NCBI RefSeq assembly: GCF_023721795.1
Contig: NZ_JAMQYE010000001.1
Span: 2,887,671-2,951,670 of the forward strand
DNA length: 64,000 nucleotides
Direction of reading: 5' to 3'
Source of the DNA: Zeimonas sediminis
Lineage (GTDB): Bacteria; Pseudomonadota; Gammaproteobacteria; Burkholderiales; Burkholderiaceae_E
Below the pieces are notes generated by a model, which saw nothing but the letters and a program-made list of their open reading frames with translations, made no database searches and was not told the origin of the DNA. Numbering within the stretch: position 1 is the first letter of the stretch; every line of letters starts with the position of its first letter. A program made the position numbers and the translations under genes. This document shows, one piece after another, positions 1 through 8,467 of this stretch.

Positions 1-340
1 GCAGACGCTGGCCTACCCGTCGATCGGCGTCACGCCGGGCGGCAGGATGGAGGTGATCCTGCGCCGCCAGGCGGCCCTGCTGGGTCACGTCCTGACCCCG
101 AGGATCGTGGTGTCGAGCCTCGACGCCGCGCGGCGGATCGCCGCGGCGGGGCTGGGGCTGGCGATCCTGCCGGAGGAGGTGACTGCGCCGCACGCGGGTG
201 CGGGAGGGTTGGCGCTCGTGCCCTTGTCCGATTCCTGGGCTCGCCGGCAGTTCGTCGTGTGCTCGCGGCCCGACTCGCTGCTGTCGGCCGCCGCGCGGCT
301 GTTGAACGAGCACCTGAAGCGGGAAGCGCTGCACGGCTAG
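1..340 (+). CDS. LysR-family transcriptional regulator, C-terminal fragment
   Basis: Only the last ~112 residues are in the window; the reading frame enters at base 2, so the DNA-binding half lies upstream. The visible part has the end of a LysR substrate-binding domain: a strand-turn segment ending SIGVTPGG, then the segment VVSSLDAARRIAAAGLGLA followed by ILPEEV, the usual second effector-lobe motif (a region where LysR proteins read gly-rich G-LG-A-LP). The C-terminus ends in a helix containing LLNEHLK. The next gene is on the opposite strand and convergent, so the target genes of this regulator are probably upstream of the window. The family call rests on this C-terminal pattern alone. 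Confidence 0.72.
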   Translation, partial: QTLAYPSIGVTPGGRMEVILRRQAALLGHVLTPRIVVSSLDAARRIAAAGLGLAILPEEVTAPHAGAGGLALVPLSDSWARRQFVVCSRPDSLLSAAARLLNEHLKREALHG

Positions 341-367
341 GCCGTCCGCGGTTCTCCTGCCGGCGCT

Positions 368-844
368 TCAGGGCGCGGGCTTCACCAGCGGCCAACCGCG
401 GCGCGCCCACTCGCTCATGCCGCCCTGCACATAGCGCACGTGCGAGTAGCCGTGCTCGCGCAGCGCTTCCAGCACCGCGCTCGAGCGGTTCTGCGTGCGG
501 CAGATCAACAGCACCGGCTTGCCCGGGTCGACCGGGATCTCGCCGGCGCGCGTGGGAAGCTGGCTCATCGGCAGCAGGCGCGCCCCGGGCGCCACCCCGG
601 TCGCGTGCTCGTCGGGCTCGCGGATGTCGATCAGGATCGCGCGGCCGGCCTCGAGTTCCGCCCGGGCGAAGTCCAGGCTCACCGCCCGGTCGGCCGTGTC
701 TTCCTTGCAGCCGGCGGCCAGCAGCGCCAGCGCAATCGCCGACGCGGCCAGGCGGCGCCGGCGCGGGTCGAAGCGCGCGGGGGCTGCCGGGGTGCCGGCG
801 AGGGACGGGAAATACGGGTTCATGACAGAGGGCAATTCTGTCAT
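368..844 (-). CDS. Rhodanese-domain lipoprotein (periplasmic sulfurtransferase)
   Basis: A 158-residue protein. Residues ~30-46 are hydrophobic and end in the lipobox LLAAGC, so it is probably a membrane-anchored periplasmic lipoprotein. The rest is one rhodanese domain: an IDIREPDEH strand-turn, then the active-site loop CRTQNRS with the catalytic cysteine, then YVQGGMSEWARRGWPL, the classic rhodanese C-terminal motif. Single-domain rhodaneses move sulfane sulfur between thiols or polysulfides. It is divergent from the SQR-like flavoprotein, which fits sulfide or polysulfide handling. The chosen start gives an unusually long n-region before the hydrophobic core; an internal ATG at residue 8 is possible. 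Confidence 0.88.
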   Translation of the reverse strand: MTELPSVMNPYFPSLAGTPAAPARFDPRRRRLAASAIALALLAAGCKEDTADRAVSLDFARAELEAGRAILIDIREPDEHATGVAPGARLLPMSQLPTRAGEIPVDPGKPVLLICRTQNRSSAVLEALREHGYSHVRYVQGGMSEWARRGWPLVKPAP

Positions 845-926
845 CTTCGCGCGCCTCGCGGCGACATCCGTCGCGCCGCCGGCGGGTTAACCTGTCGCGC
901 AAACCTCCAAGGAGAAGGAAGCTCTC

Positions 927-2066
927 ATGAACGACCGCTCCACTCGCGTCGCCATCCTCGGCGCGGGTTTCGCAGGCCTGTCGACGATCCGGGAGATCCG
1001 CAAGCGGGACTCGCAGGTCGAGCTCACGCTGGTCGCGCCGCGCGCCGAGCTGCACTACCTGCCCGGCATGGTGTGGATCCCGAGCGGGCTGCGCAAGCGC
1101 GAGGACCTCGTCGTGCCGCTCGACGGTTTTCTCGAGCGGCAGCGGGTGAAGTTCCTTGCCGCCGAGGTCACCGGGCTGGCCGACGGCGGGCGCGCCGTGA
1201 AGACGAGCGCCGGCGACCTGGCCAACGACGCGCTCGTCATCGCCACCGGCGGCCGCTTCATCAGGAAGCTGCCCGGCATCGAGCACGCGATCACGCCTTG
1301 CGAGGGCATCGCGGCCGCCGAGAAGATCCGCGACCGGCTTCGCGAGCTGCAGGGCGGCACGATCGCGGTCGGCTTCGCCGGCAACCCGAACGAGCCCAGC
1401 GCGATGCGCGGCGGCCCGATGTTCGAGTTCCTGTTCGGCATCGACCAGCAGCTGCGCCGCGAAGGCCGGCGCGAGCGCTTCGAGCTGGTGTTCTTCAACC
1501 CGTCGAAAGAGCCGGGCAACCGGCTGGGCCCGAAGGCCGTCGGCTTCCTGCTGGCCGAGATGGCGCGGCGCGGCATCCGCACCCACCTCGGCCACAAGAT
1601 GCAGCGCTTCGAGAAGGACAAGGTGGTGACCGAGGGCGGCGAGTTCGCCGCCGACCTGATCCTGTTCCAGCCGGGCATGACCGGCAACGCCTGGTTCGAC
1701 GCGACCGAACTGCCGCGCTCGCCCGGCGGGCTGATCCAGGCCGACGCGCACTGCCGCGTGCCCGGCTTCGAGCGCGTCTACGTGGCCGGCGACTCGGGCA
1801 GCTTCCCGGGCCCCGACTGGATGCCCAAGCAGGCGCACATGGCCGACCTGCAGGCTGCTGCGGCCGCGGCGAACCTGCTCGGCGACCTGGCCGGGCGGCC
1901 GTCGAACGAGACCTTCAAGGTCGAGCTCGCCTGCATCGTCGATGCGGTCGACCGCGGCACGCTGATCTGGCGCACGCCGGAGAAGAACCTGCTTGTTCCG
2001 ACCACCCGGCTGTTCCACTGGGCCAAGCGCGGCTTCGAGTGGAACTACCTGCGGCAGTACCGCTGA
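927..2066 (+). CDS. SQR-like FAD/NAD(P)-dependent oxidoreductase
   Basis: A 379-residue flavoprotein of the sulfide:quinone reductase / flavocytochrome c sulfide dehydrogenase type. The FAD-binding Rossmann motif GAGFAG is at residues 12-17. A second dinucleotide strand ends ATGG near 106-109, and VYVAGDSG near the C-terminus closes the FAD site. The segment GGPMFEFLFG and the closing KQAHMADLQA helix resemble SQR. Cysteines corresponding to the first and last conserved SQR cysteines may be C125 and the one in ACIVDAVDRG. I see none where the middle catalytic cysteine should lie, so the substrate may not be sulfide. An AAGGAGAAGG ribosome site sits just ahead of the ATG. The gene is divergent from the rhodanese lipoprotein and 21 bases ahead of a thiol-redox membrane protein. 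Confidence 0.82.
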   Translation: MNDRSTRVAILGAGFAGLSTIREIRKRDSQVELTLVAPRAELHYLPGMVWIPSGLRKREDLVVPLDGFLERQRVKFLAAEVTGLADGGRAVKTSAGDLANDALVIATGGRFIRKLPGIEHAITPCEGIAAAEKIRDRLRELQGGTIAVGFAGNPNEPSAMRGGPMFEFLFGIDQQLRREGRRERFELVFFNPSKEPGNRLGPKAVGFLLAEMARRGIRTHLGHKMQRFEKDKVVTEGGEFAADLILFQPGMTGNAWFDATELPRSPGGLIQADAHCRVPGFERVYVAGDSGSFPGPDWMPKQAHMADLQAAAAAANLLGDLAGRPSNETFKVELACIVDAVDRGTLIWRTPEKNLLVPTTRLFHWAKRGFEWNYLRQYR

Positions 2067-2087
2067 CGCGGTAGCGGCCGGGCGCTC

Positions 2088-3269
2088 GTGCTGGCTCGGC
2101 TGCGCGCGTTCGCGCTCGCGCTGCTGCTCGCCGCGGCGGGCTTCGCGCCGGGCGCGGCTGTGGCGGCTGGCCCCGGCGAGGGCGCCCGATACGCGGCCAG
2201 CGCCGGCGCGGAATCCGCCTCGACGGTTGCGCGTGCCGTCGCGGTCGTCGACGTCTTCGTCCGCGACGGCTGTCCGCACTGCGCCGACGCCAAGGTCTTC
2301 CTGTCGCGCCTCGCCGAGCAACGACCGGGGCTTCGCGTCGAGTACCACCCGGTCGACACCGACCCGCAGGCGCTCGAGGAGCTGGTCGCGATCTCGCGCG
2401 CGGCGGGGGCCTGGCCGCCCGGCGTGCCGACCTTCGTCGTCGACGGCCGGGTGATGGTCGGTTTCGACGATGCCGAGCACGCCGGCCGCGAGCTGGTCGC
2501 GCTGATCGACCGGGCCAGTGCGCCCAGGGACAGCGTGGAGACCCGGCTGTTCGGCACCCTCAGCGCGTCGCGGCTCGGCCTGCCGGCGTTCACGCTGGCA
2601 CTCGGGCTGCTCGACGGCTTCAATCCCTGCGCGATGTGGGTGCTGCTGTTCCTGCTGTCGCTGCTGGTGCGGATGCGCGATCGAAGGCGCATGGCGATCG
2701 TGGCCGGCACCTTCGTGCTGGTCAGCGGGCTCGTCTACTACGCGTTCATGGCAGCCTGGCTGAACCTGTTCCTCGCGATCGGCATGTCGGACGGGATTCG
2801 CGTGGTGCTGGCGGCCACCGCACTGGTGATCGGCGCGGTGAACCTGAAGGACTTCGTGGCCTTTCGGCAAGGGCCTTCGCTGTCGATTCCCGAGTCGGCG
2901 AAGCCGGGCCTCTACGCGCGGATGCGTCGCGTGATGAAGGCGAAGGCGCTGCCGGCCGCGCTGCTCGGCGTGGCCGCGCTGGCGGTGATGGTCAATTTCG
3001 TCGAACTGCTGTGCACGGCCGGCCTGCCGGCGATCTACAGCGCGGTGCTGGCCCAGCAGCAGCTCGAGGCGGCGGTCCACTACGCCTACCTGGGCCTGTA
3101 CATCGTCGGCTACATCGCCGACGACTCGCTGATGGTCGGCGCCGCGGTGTTCGCGCTGGGCAGCGGCAAGCTGACCGAGCGCGGCGGCCGCTGGCTGAAG
3201 CTCGCCAGCGGCGCGGTGATGCTGGCGCTCGGGCTGGTGATGCTGCTGCGGCCGCAGTGGCTCAGCTGA
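2088..3269 (+). CDS. Glutaredoxin-like domain fused to DsbD/CcdA-like membrane protein
   Basis: A 393-residue protein starting at GTG. Order: signal peptide (~1-27), a thioredoxin/glutaredoxin-fold domain with the redox motif CPHC at 62-65 and the cis-proline strand GVPTFVVDG near 112-120, then five or six membrane segments. The membrane part has NPCA (C181) in its first helix and a second cysteine in ELLCTAGLP (~308), the intramembrane pair that carries electrons in CcdA/DsbD/ScsB proteins. This suggests moving reducing power across the inner membrane to a periplasmic thiol. It follows the SQR-like gene by 21 bases and is probably cotranscribed. Its stop overlaps the convergent GMC gene by 8 bases. 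Confidence 0.86.
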   Translation: MLARLRAFALALLLAAAGFAPGAAVAAGPGEGARYAASAGAESASTVARAVAVVDVFVRDGCPHCADAKVFLSRLAEQRPGLRVEYHPVDTDPQALEELVAISRAAGAWPPGVPTFVVDGRVMVGFDDAEHAGRELVALIDRASAPRDSVETRLFGTLSASRLGLPAFTLALGLLDGFNPCAMWVLLFLLSLLVRMRDRRRMAIVAGTFVLVSGLVYYAFMAAWLNLFLAIGMSDGIRVVLAATALVIGAVNLKDFVAFRQGPSLSIPESAKPGLYARMRRVMKAKALPAALLGVAALAVMVNFVELLCTAGLPAIYSAVLAQQQLEAAVHYAYLGLYIVGYIADDSLMVGAAVFALGSGKLTERGGRWLKLASGAVMLALGLVMLLRPQWLS

Positions 3270-4866
3270 CGCCCTGGCTGGCGTCCTCCAGCACGATATC
3301 CGCGGCCTTCTCGGCCACCATCATCACCGCCGCCTGGGTGTTGCCCGACACCATCTTAGGCATCACCGAAGCGTCGACCACCCGCAGGCCTGCCAGCCCG
3401 CGCAGCTTCAGCCTCGGGTCGACCACCGCCATGTTGTCCTCGCCCATCCGGCAGGTGCCGATCGGGTGGTAGATCGTCTGGCCGTTGATGCGGCCGAACT
3501 CGAGCCACTCGTCGTCGGTGTTCACCTGCGGCCCGGGGGCGGTCTCGGTCACCACGAATCGCTGCATCGCGGGCTGGCCGACGATTCGCCGCGCGATCTT
3601 CATCGCCTCGACCAGGCACTGGCGATCGACCTCGGTGGCGAGGAAGTTCGGCCGGATCGAAGGACCCTCGAACGGATTGGTCGAGCGAACGTGGATGCTG
3701 CCGACGGACTCGGGCCGCAGCTGGGCGACGCCGATCGTCATGCCCGGCTCGCGATCGAGGATGCGCTCGGCCGCGTTCGCATAGCTGGCGTGCACGAAGA
3801 AGTATTGCGCGTCGGGCGTGGGCAGCTCGGGCCGGGTGCGCACGAAGCCGTGGACCAGGCCGGTGCCGAGCGTCAGGATGCCGGTGCGCGTGGCGAAGTA
3901 CTGCGCCACGGCGCGCGCGAGCCGCCAGCCGCGCGCCAGTTCGTTCAGCGTGATCGTGTCCTTCAGCCGCCAGTTCATGCGCGTGCAGAAGTGGTCGATG
4001 TAGTTTTCGCCGACCCCCTGCAGCGCGTGCCGCACCCGGATGCCGAGCGGCTCGAGCACCGACGGCCGGCCGATGCCCGACAGCTCCAGGATCTGCGGCG
4101 TCTGCACGCTGCCGGCCGCCATGATCACCTCGATGCCGGCGTTCACGGTCACGTCCTGTCCGGCCTGCCGGAAGGTCACGCCGGTGCAGCGGGCGCCATC
4201 GAGCTCGAGCTTCAGCACGTGCGCGCCGGTCTCGATGCGCAGATTGGGCCGGCCGCGCGCGGGCTTCAGGTAGCCGTCGTAGGTGCTCCAGCGCCGGCCG
4301 CGGTGCTGCAGCGCCTGGTACCAGCCGAAGCCGTCCTGCCGCTCGTCGTTGTAGTCGTCGTTCATCGGCTGGCCGTCTTCCGCGGCCGCCTTCAGGAAGG
4401 CATCAGCGATCTGGAATCGCTCGCTGACCCGGTGCAGCCGCATCGGTCCGCCGTGGCCGCGCCTGGGGCCGCCCGGCGCGTAGTCCTCGAGCTTCCTGAA
4501 ATACGGCTCGACGTCGGCGGAGCCCCAGCCGCGCGCGCCGGCACGCTCCCAGGCGTCGTAGTCGCCGGGCTGGCCGCGCACGTAGATCATGCCGTTGATC
4601 AGCGTCGATCCGCCGAGTCCCTTGCCGCGCGGCACCGCGATCACCCGGTTGCGGGTGTTCTCCTCGGGCTCGGTCTGGAAGCCCCAGTTGAACTCGCGTC
4701 CGCGCATCAGGTTCGCGAAGCCGGCCGGGATCGGGATCCAGAAGTTCTTCGGCTCGCCGCCGGCCTCGAGCAGCAGCACGCTGTGGCGGCCCGACTCGGT
4801 CAGGCGGTTGGCGAGGATGCAGCCGGCGGCGCCGCCGCCGACGATCACGTAGTCGTAGCTGTCCAT
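3262..4866 (-). CDS. GMC-family oxidoreductase (choline/alcohol dehydrogenase-like)
   Basis: A 534-residue cytoplasmic flavoprotein of normal family length. The N-terminal FAD motif is VIVGGGAAGCILANRL (residues ~7-22), followed by LLEAGG. Both GMC signatures are visible: GGSTLINGMIYVRG near 85-98 and GSVQTPQILELSGIG near 252-266. The C-terminal catalytic region has IYHPIGTCRMG with the conserved His, then SGNTQAAVMMVAEKAAD. The family oxidises alcohols to aldehydes; the substrate cannot be read from sequence and choline is only one possibility. It lies upstream of, and on the same strand as, nothing obviously related, although the AroE-like gene 58 bases further along the map is also on this strand. 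Confidence 0.93.
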   Translation of the reverse strand: MDSYDYVIVGGGAAGCILANRLTESGRHSVLLLEAGGEPKNFWIPIPAGFANLMRGREFNWGFQTEPEENTRNRVIAVPRGKGLGGSTLINGMIYVRGQPGDYDAWERAGARGWGSADVEPYFRKLEDYAPGGPRRGHGGPMRLHRVSERFQIADAFLKAAAEDGQPMNDDYNDERQDGFGWYQALQHRGRRWSTYDGYLKPARGRPNLRIETGAHVLKLELDGARCTGVTFRQAGQDVTVNAGIEVIMAAGSVQTPQILELSGIGRPSVLEPLGIRVRHALQGVGENYIDHFCTRMNWRLKDTITLNELARGWRLARAVAQYFATRTGILTLGTGLVHGFVRTRPELPTPDAQYFFVHASYANAAERILDREPGMTIGVAQLRPESVGSIHVRSTNPFEGPSIRPNFLATEVDRQCLVEAMKIARRIVGQPAMQRFVVTETAPGPQVNTDDEWLEFGRINGQTIYHPIGTCRMGEDNMAVVDPRLKLRGLAGLRVVDASVMPKMVSGNTQAAVMMVAEKAADIVLEDASQGVS

Positions 4867-4924
4867 GGGGTCTCGTTGCGGTGTGCGTGCGGCGGTTCCG
4901 GGCGGCGTGCGGCTCGCGTACGGC

Positions 4925-5779
4925 TCAGGACAGGCGCGGCACGATCGGGGCGCCCATGAAGGCCGCCATCAGCTCGATCTGGCAGGCGAGCATCGGCTTG
5001 CCGTAGTGCACCCTGCAGCCGCGCGCCTTCGCCGCCTTCAGCAGCGCGGTTTCCTCGGGCTGCATGATGATCTCGGCCACCAGTTGCCCGGGCTGCAGCC
5101 GCGCCGCGTCGAGCGGCAGCGGATCGTCTTCGCGCAGGCCCAGCGAGGTCGCGTTGACGACCAGGTCGTGGCCATAGGGGTCGGGCGTGCCGACCGCCAT
5201 GTGGACGCCGGGCCCGGCCTTCGCCACCCGGTCGACCAGCTGGCGCGCCTTGTCGGCGGTGCGGTTGTAGACGGTGAGCCGCGACACGCCGGCCTCGGCC
5301 AGCGCCCAGGCGATCGCGCTGGCCGCGCCGCCGGCGCCGGCGAGGTAGACGCTCAGGCCCGCCGGCTCGATGCCGTGGCTGCGCAGGCCGGCCACGAAGC
5401 CGTCGCCGTCGAGCATGCCGCCGCGCAGCCGGCCGTCGGGCAGCCGGCGCACGATGTTGACCGCGCCGATCGCGCGCGCGGCGTCGGTCAGCTCGTCGCA
5501 GTGCGCGAGCATCGCGGTCTTGTGCGGCACCGTGGCCACGAAGCCGCCGAAGTTCTGCTGCGCGCGCAGGCCGGCGAGCACGGTGCCGAGGTCCTCGGGC
5601 CTAACGTGGATCGGCACCATCACGCCGTCGAAGCCCTGCGCCTCGAACACCGGGTTCATCAGCTGCGGCGCCTTCACGTGATGGATCGGGTCGGCGAGGA
5701 TGCCGTAGATGCGTGTGTGGCCGGTGATCTCGCGCACGGTCGGGGCTCTCGGTTCGGAAGTCGACCCGTCATTTTGCAT
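4925..5779 (-). CDS. Shikimate dehydrogenase (AroE)-like NADP oxidoreductase
   Basis: About 284 residues with the two-domain AroE fold. The N-terminal domain opens TRIYGILADPIHHVKAPQLM and has the conserved catalytic lysine in ATVPHK; DGDGFV follows. A Rossmann domain begins YLAGAGGAASAIAWAL, then NRTADKA as the NADP-phosphate loop and VVNATSLGL. Canonical AroE has a Ser-x-Ser pair after the first proline to bind shikimate; here the matching place reads VKA, so this is probably a paralogue acting on a related cyclic acid such as quinate. The start is uncertain: ATGs at 5797 and 5779 and a GTG at 5737 all fit, and the first two lie inside the end of the upstream MFS gene. Overlap with that gene suggests uptake and oxidation of one compound. 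Confidence 0.82.
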   Translation of the reverse strand: MQNDGSTSEPRAPTVREITGHTRIYGILADPIHHVKAPQLMNPVFEAQGFDGVMVPIHVRPEDLGTVLAGLRAQQNFGGFVATVPHKTAMLAHCDELTDAARAIGAVNIVRRLPDGRLRGGMLDGDGFVAGLRSHGIEPAGLSVYLAGAGGAASAIAWALAEAGVSRLTVYNRTADKARQLVDRVAKAGPGVHMAVGTPDPYGHDLVVNATSLGLREDDPLPLDAARLQPGQLVAEIIMQPEETALLKAAKARGCRVHYGKPMLACQIELMAAFMGAPIVPRLS

Positions 5780-6983
5780 CGGTTCGGCCGGCCGCATCGG
5801 TTCGGCGCAGCGTCCGGGCTGCCAGCAGCGCCAGCGCCGCCACGCAGAATCCCGCCCCGGCCACGAAGGTGAGGCTCGCGCCGAAGCGGTCCCACAGCAG
5901 GCCGGCCAGCGCGCTGGCCAGCAGCATCGCGATGCCGCTCACAAGGTTGAACAGGCCGTAGGCGGTGCCGAGCAGGTCGCGCGGCGCGGCATTCGCGACC
6001 ATCGTGGCGAGCAGGCCCTGCGTGATGCCCAGGTGCAGGCCCCACAGCGACACGCCGACCCACACCCAGCTCCAGTGGCTGCTCCAGGCCAGCGCCAGGT
6101 CGGCGGCGATCAGCACCGCGAGCCCGAGCGCGAGCAGCTTGCCGTGGTCGACCCGGTCGGACAGCTTGCCGAACGGATAGGCCGACAGCGAATAGACCAC
6201 GTTCATGCCGATCAGCACCAGCGGCACCAGCGCGAGCGGCAGACCGCCCTGTTCGGCGCGCAGCACCAGGAAGGCCTCGCTGAAGCGGGCCAGCGTGAAC
6301 ACCGCGCCGAAGGCCACTACCCACCAGTACGCGCGCGGCAGCCGCGCGAGGCTTTCGCGGCGGATCGGGTTCCTCGGAACGTGGCCTTCCGGCCGGCCCG
6401 GCTCGCGAATGCCGAGGAACAGCAAGGCCACGGCGAGGAAACCGGGAATCGCCGCCACCCAGAACACCGCGCGGAAGTCGTCGGCCCAGGCGAGCATCAG
6501 GCCCATCGCGATCAGCGGGCCGAGGAAGGCACCCACCGTGTCGAGCGACTGGCGCAGGCCGAATGCGGCGCCGCGCAGCTCACGCGGGGCGATCTCGGCG
6601 ACCAGTGCGTCGCGGGGCGCGCCGCGGATGCCCTTGCCGATCCGGTCGATCACGCGCGCCGCCAGCACGAAGCCCGCGGCGGGCGCCACCGCGAACAGCG
6701 GCTTGGACAGCGCGCCGAGACCGTAGCCCAGCACCGCCAGCGGCTTGCGCCGGCCCCAGTAGTCGGACAGCGCGCCGGAGAACACCTTGACGATCAGCGC
6801 GGTGGCCTCGGCGGCGCCCTCGATCAGGCCGACCGCGAACGCGCTCGCGCCGAGCCCCGTGACCAGGAACACCGGCAGCAGGCTGTGGATCATCTCCGAC
6901 GAGACGTCCATCAGCAGGCTCACGAAGCCGAGTGTCCAGATGGCGGCGGGCAGGCGCCGCCCTGGCTCGCCTGGCACGTTCAC
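5769..6983 (-). CDS. Major facilitator superfamily transporter
   Basis: A 404-residue inner-membrane protein with about twelve hydrophobic segments. The loop between helices 2 and 3 has GALSDYWGRRKPLAVLGYG, the MFS signature (G-x-x-x-D-x-x-G-R-R/K), and a second copy, YPFGKLSDRVDHGKLLA, sits in the C-terminal half. The segment RVIDRIGKGIRGAPRDALVAE between the two halves is typical of a bacterial MFS subgroup annotated as multidrug or organic-anion permeases. The 3' end overlaps the start of the AroE-like gene, so they are probably translated together and the transporter may import the acid the dehydrogenase uses. The short C-terminal tail is charged (RTLRRTDAAGRTDAK). Confidence 0.93.
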   Translation of the reverse strand: MNVPGEPGRRLPAAIWTLGFVSLLMDVSSEMIHSLLPVFLVTGLGASAFAVGLIEGAAEATALIVKVFSGALSDYWGRRKPLAVLGYGLGALSKPLFAVAPAAGFVLAARVIDRIGKGIRGAPRDALVAEIAPRELRGAAFGLRQSLDTVGAFLGPLIAMGLMLAWADDFRAVFWVAAIPGFLAVALLFLGIREPGRPEGHVPRNPIRRESLARLPRAYWWVVAFGAVFTLARFSEAFLVLRAEQGGLPLALVPLVLIGMNVVYSLSAYPFGKLSDRVDHGKLLALGLAVLIAADLALAWSSHWSWVWVGVSLWGLHLGITQGLLATMVANAAPRDLLGTAYGLFNLVSGIAMLLASALAGLLWDRFGASLTFVAGAGFCVAALALLAARTLRRTDAAGRTDAK

Positions 6984-7056
6984 GGTTCGCCCAATGGCTT
7001 CATGGCCCCGACCGGCCCGTCGAGCGGCGGTCCGGCGACCTGCCGACGGGCGCTGC

Positions 7057-8436
7057 TCACTCGTAGACCAACGGGGCGGGCACCAGGCCCCCGTTCTGGT
7101 CCTCGCCTCCCAGGACCAGCAGGCGACCGTCGGGCAGGCGGTTCAGCGTGTGCCATCGCCTCGGCGTCGGCATCTCGGCCAGCGCGCGCTGCGTGTCGGC
7201 GCGCCAGGCCACGCAGCTGCCGGTGGCGGGCTCTCCAGGGAGCTGGCCTCCGAACAGCAGCACCGAGCCGTCGGCCCGCGCATGGCCGCTTGCCAGGGTG
7301 CGGGCGCTGCCGAGCGCCGCCGCGCCGGAGAAGCCGTTCGTCGACGCATCGAAGCGCAGCACGCTCGACAGCAGCGTCAGGCCCTGCCCGTCGAGGATCT
7401 CGCCGCCGAGCAAGAGCACGCTCCCGTCGGACAGTCGCTCGGCGACGTGAAGCAGGCGCCGCTCGGTCACGTTCGAAGCCAGCGGCGTGAAGGTCTCGGT
7501 CGACGGGTCGAAGATCTCCGCGAAGACGAAGTCCGTGCCGGAGAAGTGGCCGCCGGCGATCAGCACCCTGCCGTCGTCGAGCAGCGTGGCGGAATGCCCT
7601 TCCCGGGGGTGGCTCATCCTGGAAGCGAGCAGGCGCCAGCTTCCGGTGGTCGGTTCCCACAGCTCCGCAGTGTCGTCGTTGGTGCCGCCCACCACGAGCG
7701 CCCGGCCGTCCGCGAGCAGTGTTGCCGCGTGGGCGCCTCGCGACCGTGCCAGCGATCCGGCGTCGCTCACCGTCCCGTCGACCGGGTTCACCAGCTCGGT
7801 CAGGCGATCCACCCCCAGGCCGGTGTTGCCTCCGAACACGAGGATGCGGCCGTCGGCGAGCCGCAGCGCCGAGTGTTCCGACCGGCCGGTGGCCAGGCTG
7901 CCGATCCGCGTGAAGCTGCGCGTGACCGGGTCGAAGCGGTCGACGTCGGCCGACAGCGTGCTGCCGCCGCGGTCGCCGCCGATGACGATCACGCTGCCGT
8001 CGGCTGCCTCGACCGCCGCGTGGTAGGCGACCGGGAACGGGGTCGGCAGCTCGACGAAGCGTTCGCGGAACGCGACCGGCAGGAGCAGTTCGCGAACCTG
8101 CGGCGCTTCGCCGGCCTTCTCGACGATCAGGCGGTAGACGACCGAGTCGGCCAGCGCCGGGGTCTGCACGACGGCGCCATTGGCAACCGGCCCGATGCCG
8201 GGCTCGATGCGGGCGCTGTCGCCGTCGAAGCGGACGCTGAGCAGCGCCTTCTCGCCGACCAGGTAGCTGCTGCGGTCCGAGGACAGCTGGATGGCGGGTG
8301 TCGAGGAATCGCCGCCGCCGCCGCAGGCGGCGAGCGTTGCGCAGGCCGCTGCGCCGAGCAGCAGCGTTCGCCGGCGGATCTCGAACGGCGATCGGGGGCG
8401 GGCAGGAGAAGGCATGGGGGCGGGAGATGAACGCAT
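7057..8436 (-). CDS. Kelch-repeat lipoprotein
   Basis: A 459-residue secreted protein. A twin-arginine-like start RRRTLLLGAAACATLAAC ends in a lipobox (C at ~38), followed by a GGGG linker. After a short beta domain the protein has about six kelch-type repeats, each with the pattern H-A-L-x-DGR-x-L-V-x-GG, for example LADGRILVFGG, LADGRALVVGG, LDDGRVLIAGG, LSDGSVLLLGG and LPDGRLLVLGG. These should close into a beta-propeller. Kelch propellers bind ligands or proteins; galactose-oxidase-type catalytic residues are not evident. It lies 31 bases from the binding-protein gene of the neighbouring operon, on the same strand, and could be read through from it. Function unknown. Confidence 0.8.
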   Translation of the reverse strand: MRSSPAPMPSPARPRSPFEIRRRTLLLGAAACATLAACGGGGDSSTPAIQLSSDRSSYLVGEKALLSVRFDGDSARIEPGIGPVANGAVVQTPALADSVVYRLIVEKAGEAPQVRELLLPVAFRERFVELPTPFPVAYHAAVEAADGSVIVIGGDRGGSTLSADVDRFDPVTRSFTRIGSLATGRSEHSALRLADGRILVFGGNTGLGVDRLTELVNPVDGTVSDAGSLARSRGAHAATLLADGRALVVGGTNDDTAELWEPTTGSWRLLASRMSHPREGHSATLLDDGRVLIAGGHFSGTDFVFAEIFDPSTETFTPLASNVTERRLLHVAERLSDGSVLLLGGEILDGQGLTLLSSVLRFDASTNGFSGAAALGSARTLASGHARADGSVLLFGGQLPGEPATGSCVAWRADTQRALAEMPTPRRWHTLNRLPDGRLLVLGGEDQNGGLVPAPLVYE

Positions 8437-8467
8437 GGAGTTCGGGGCCGGGCGTGTGGGCGCTCGG

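Noticed and set aside
30-3080. A 1016-codon open frame on the minus strand
   Set aside because: It is antisense to the rhodanese, SQR-like and DsbD-like genes, is low in complexity with R/H/Q-rich sequence, and has no recognisable domain. It is an effect of the high GC content.
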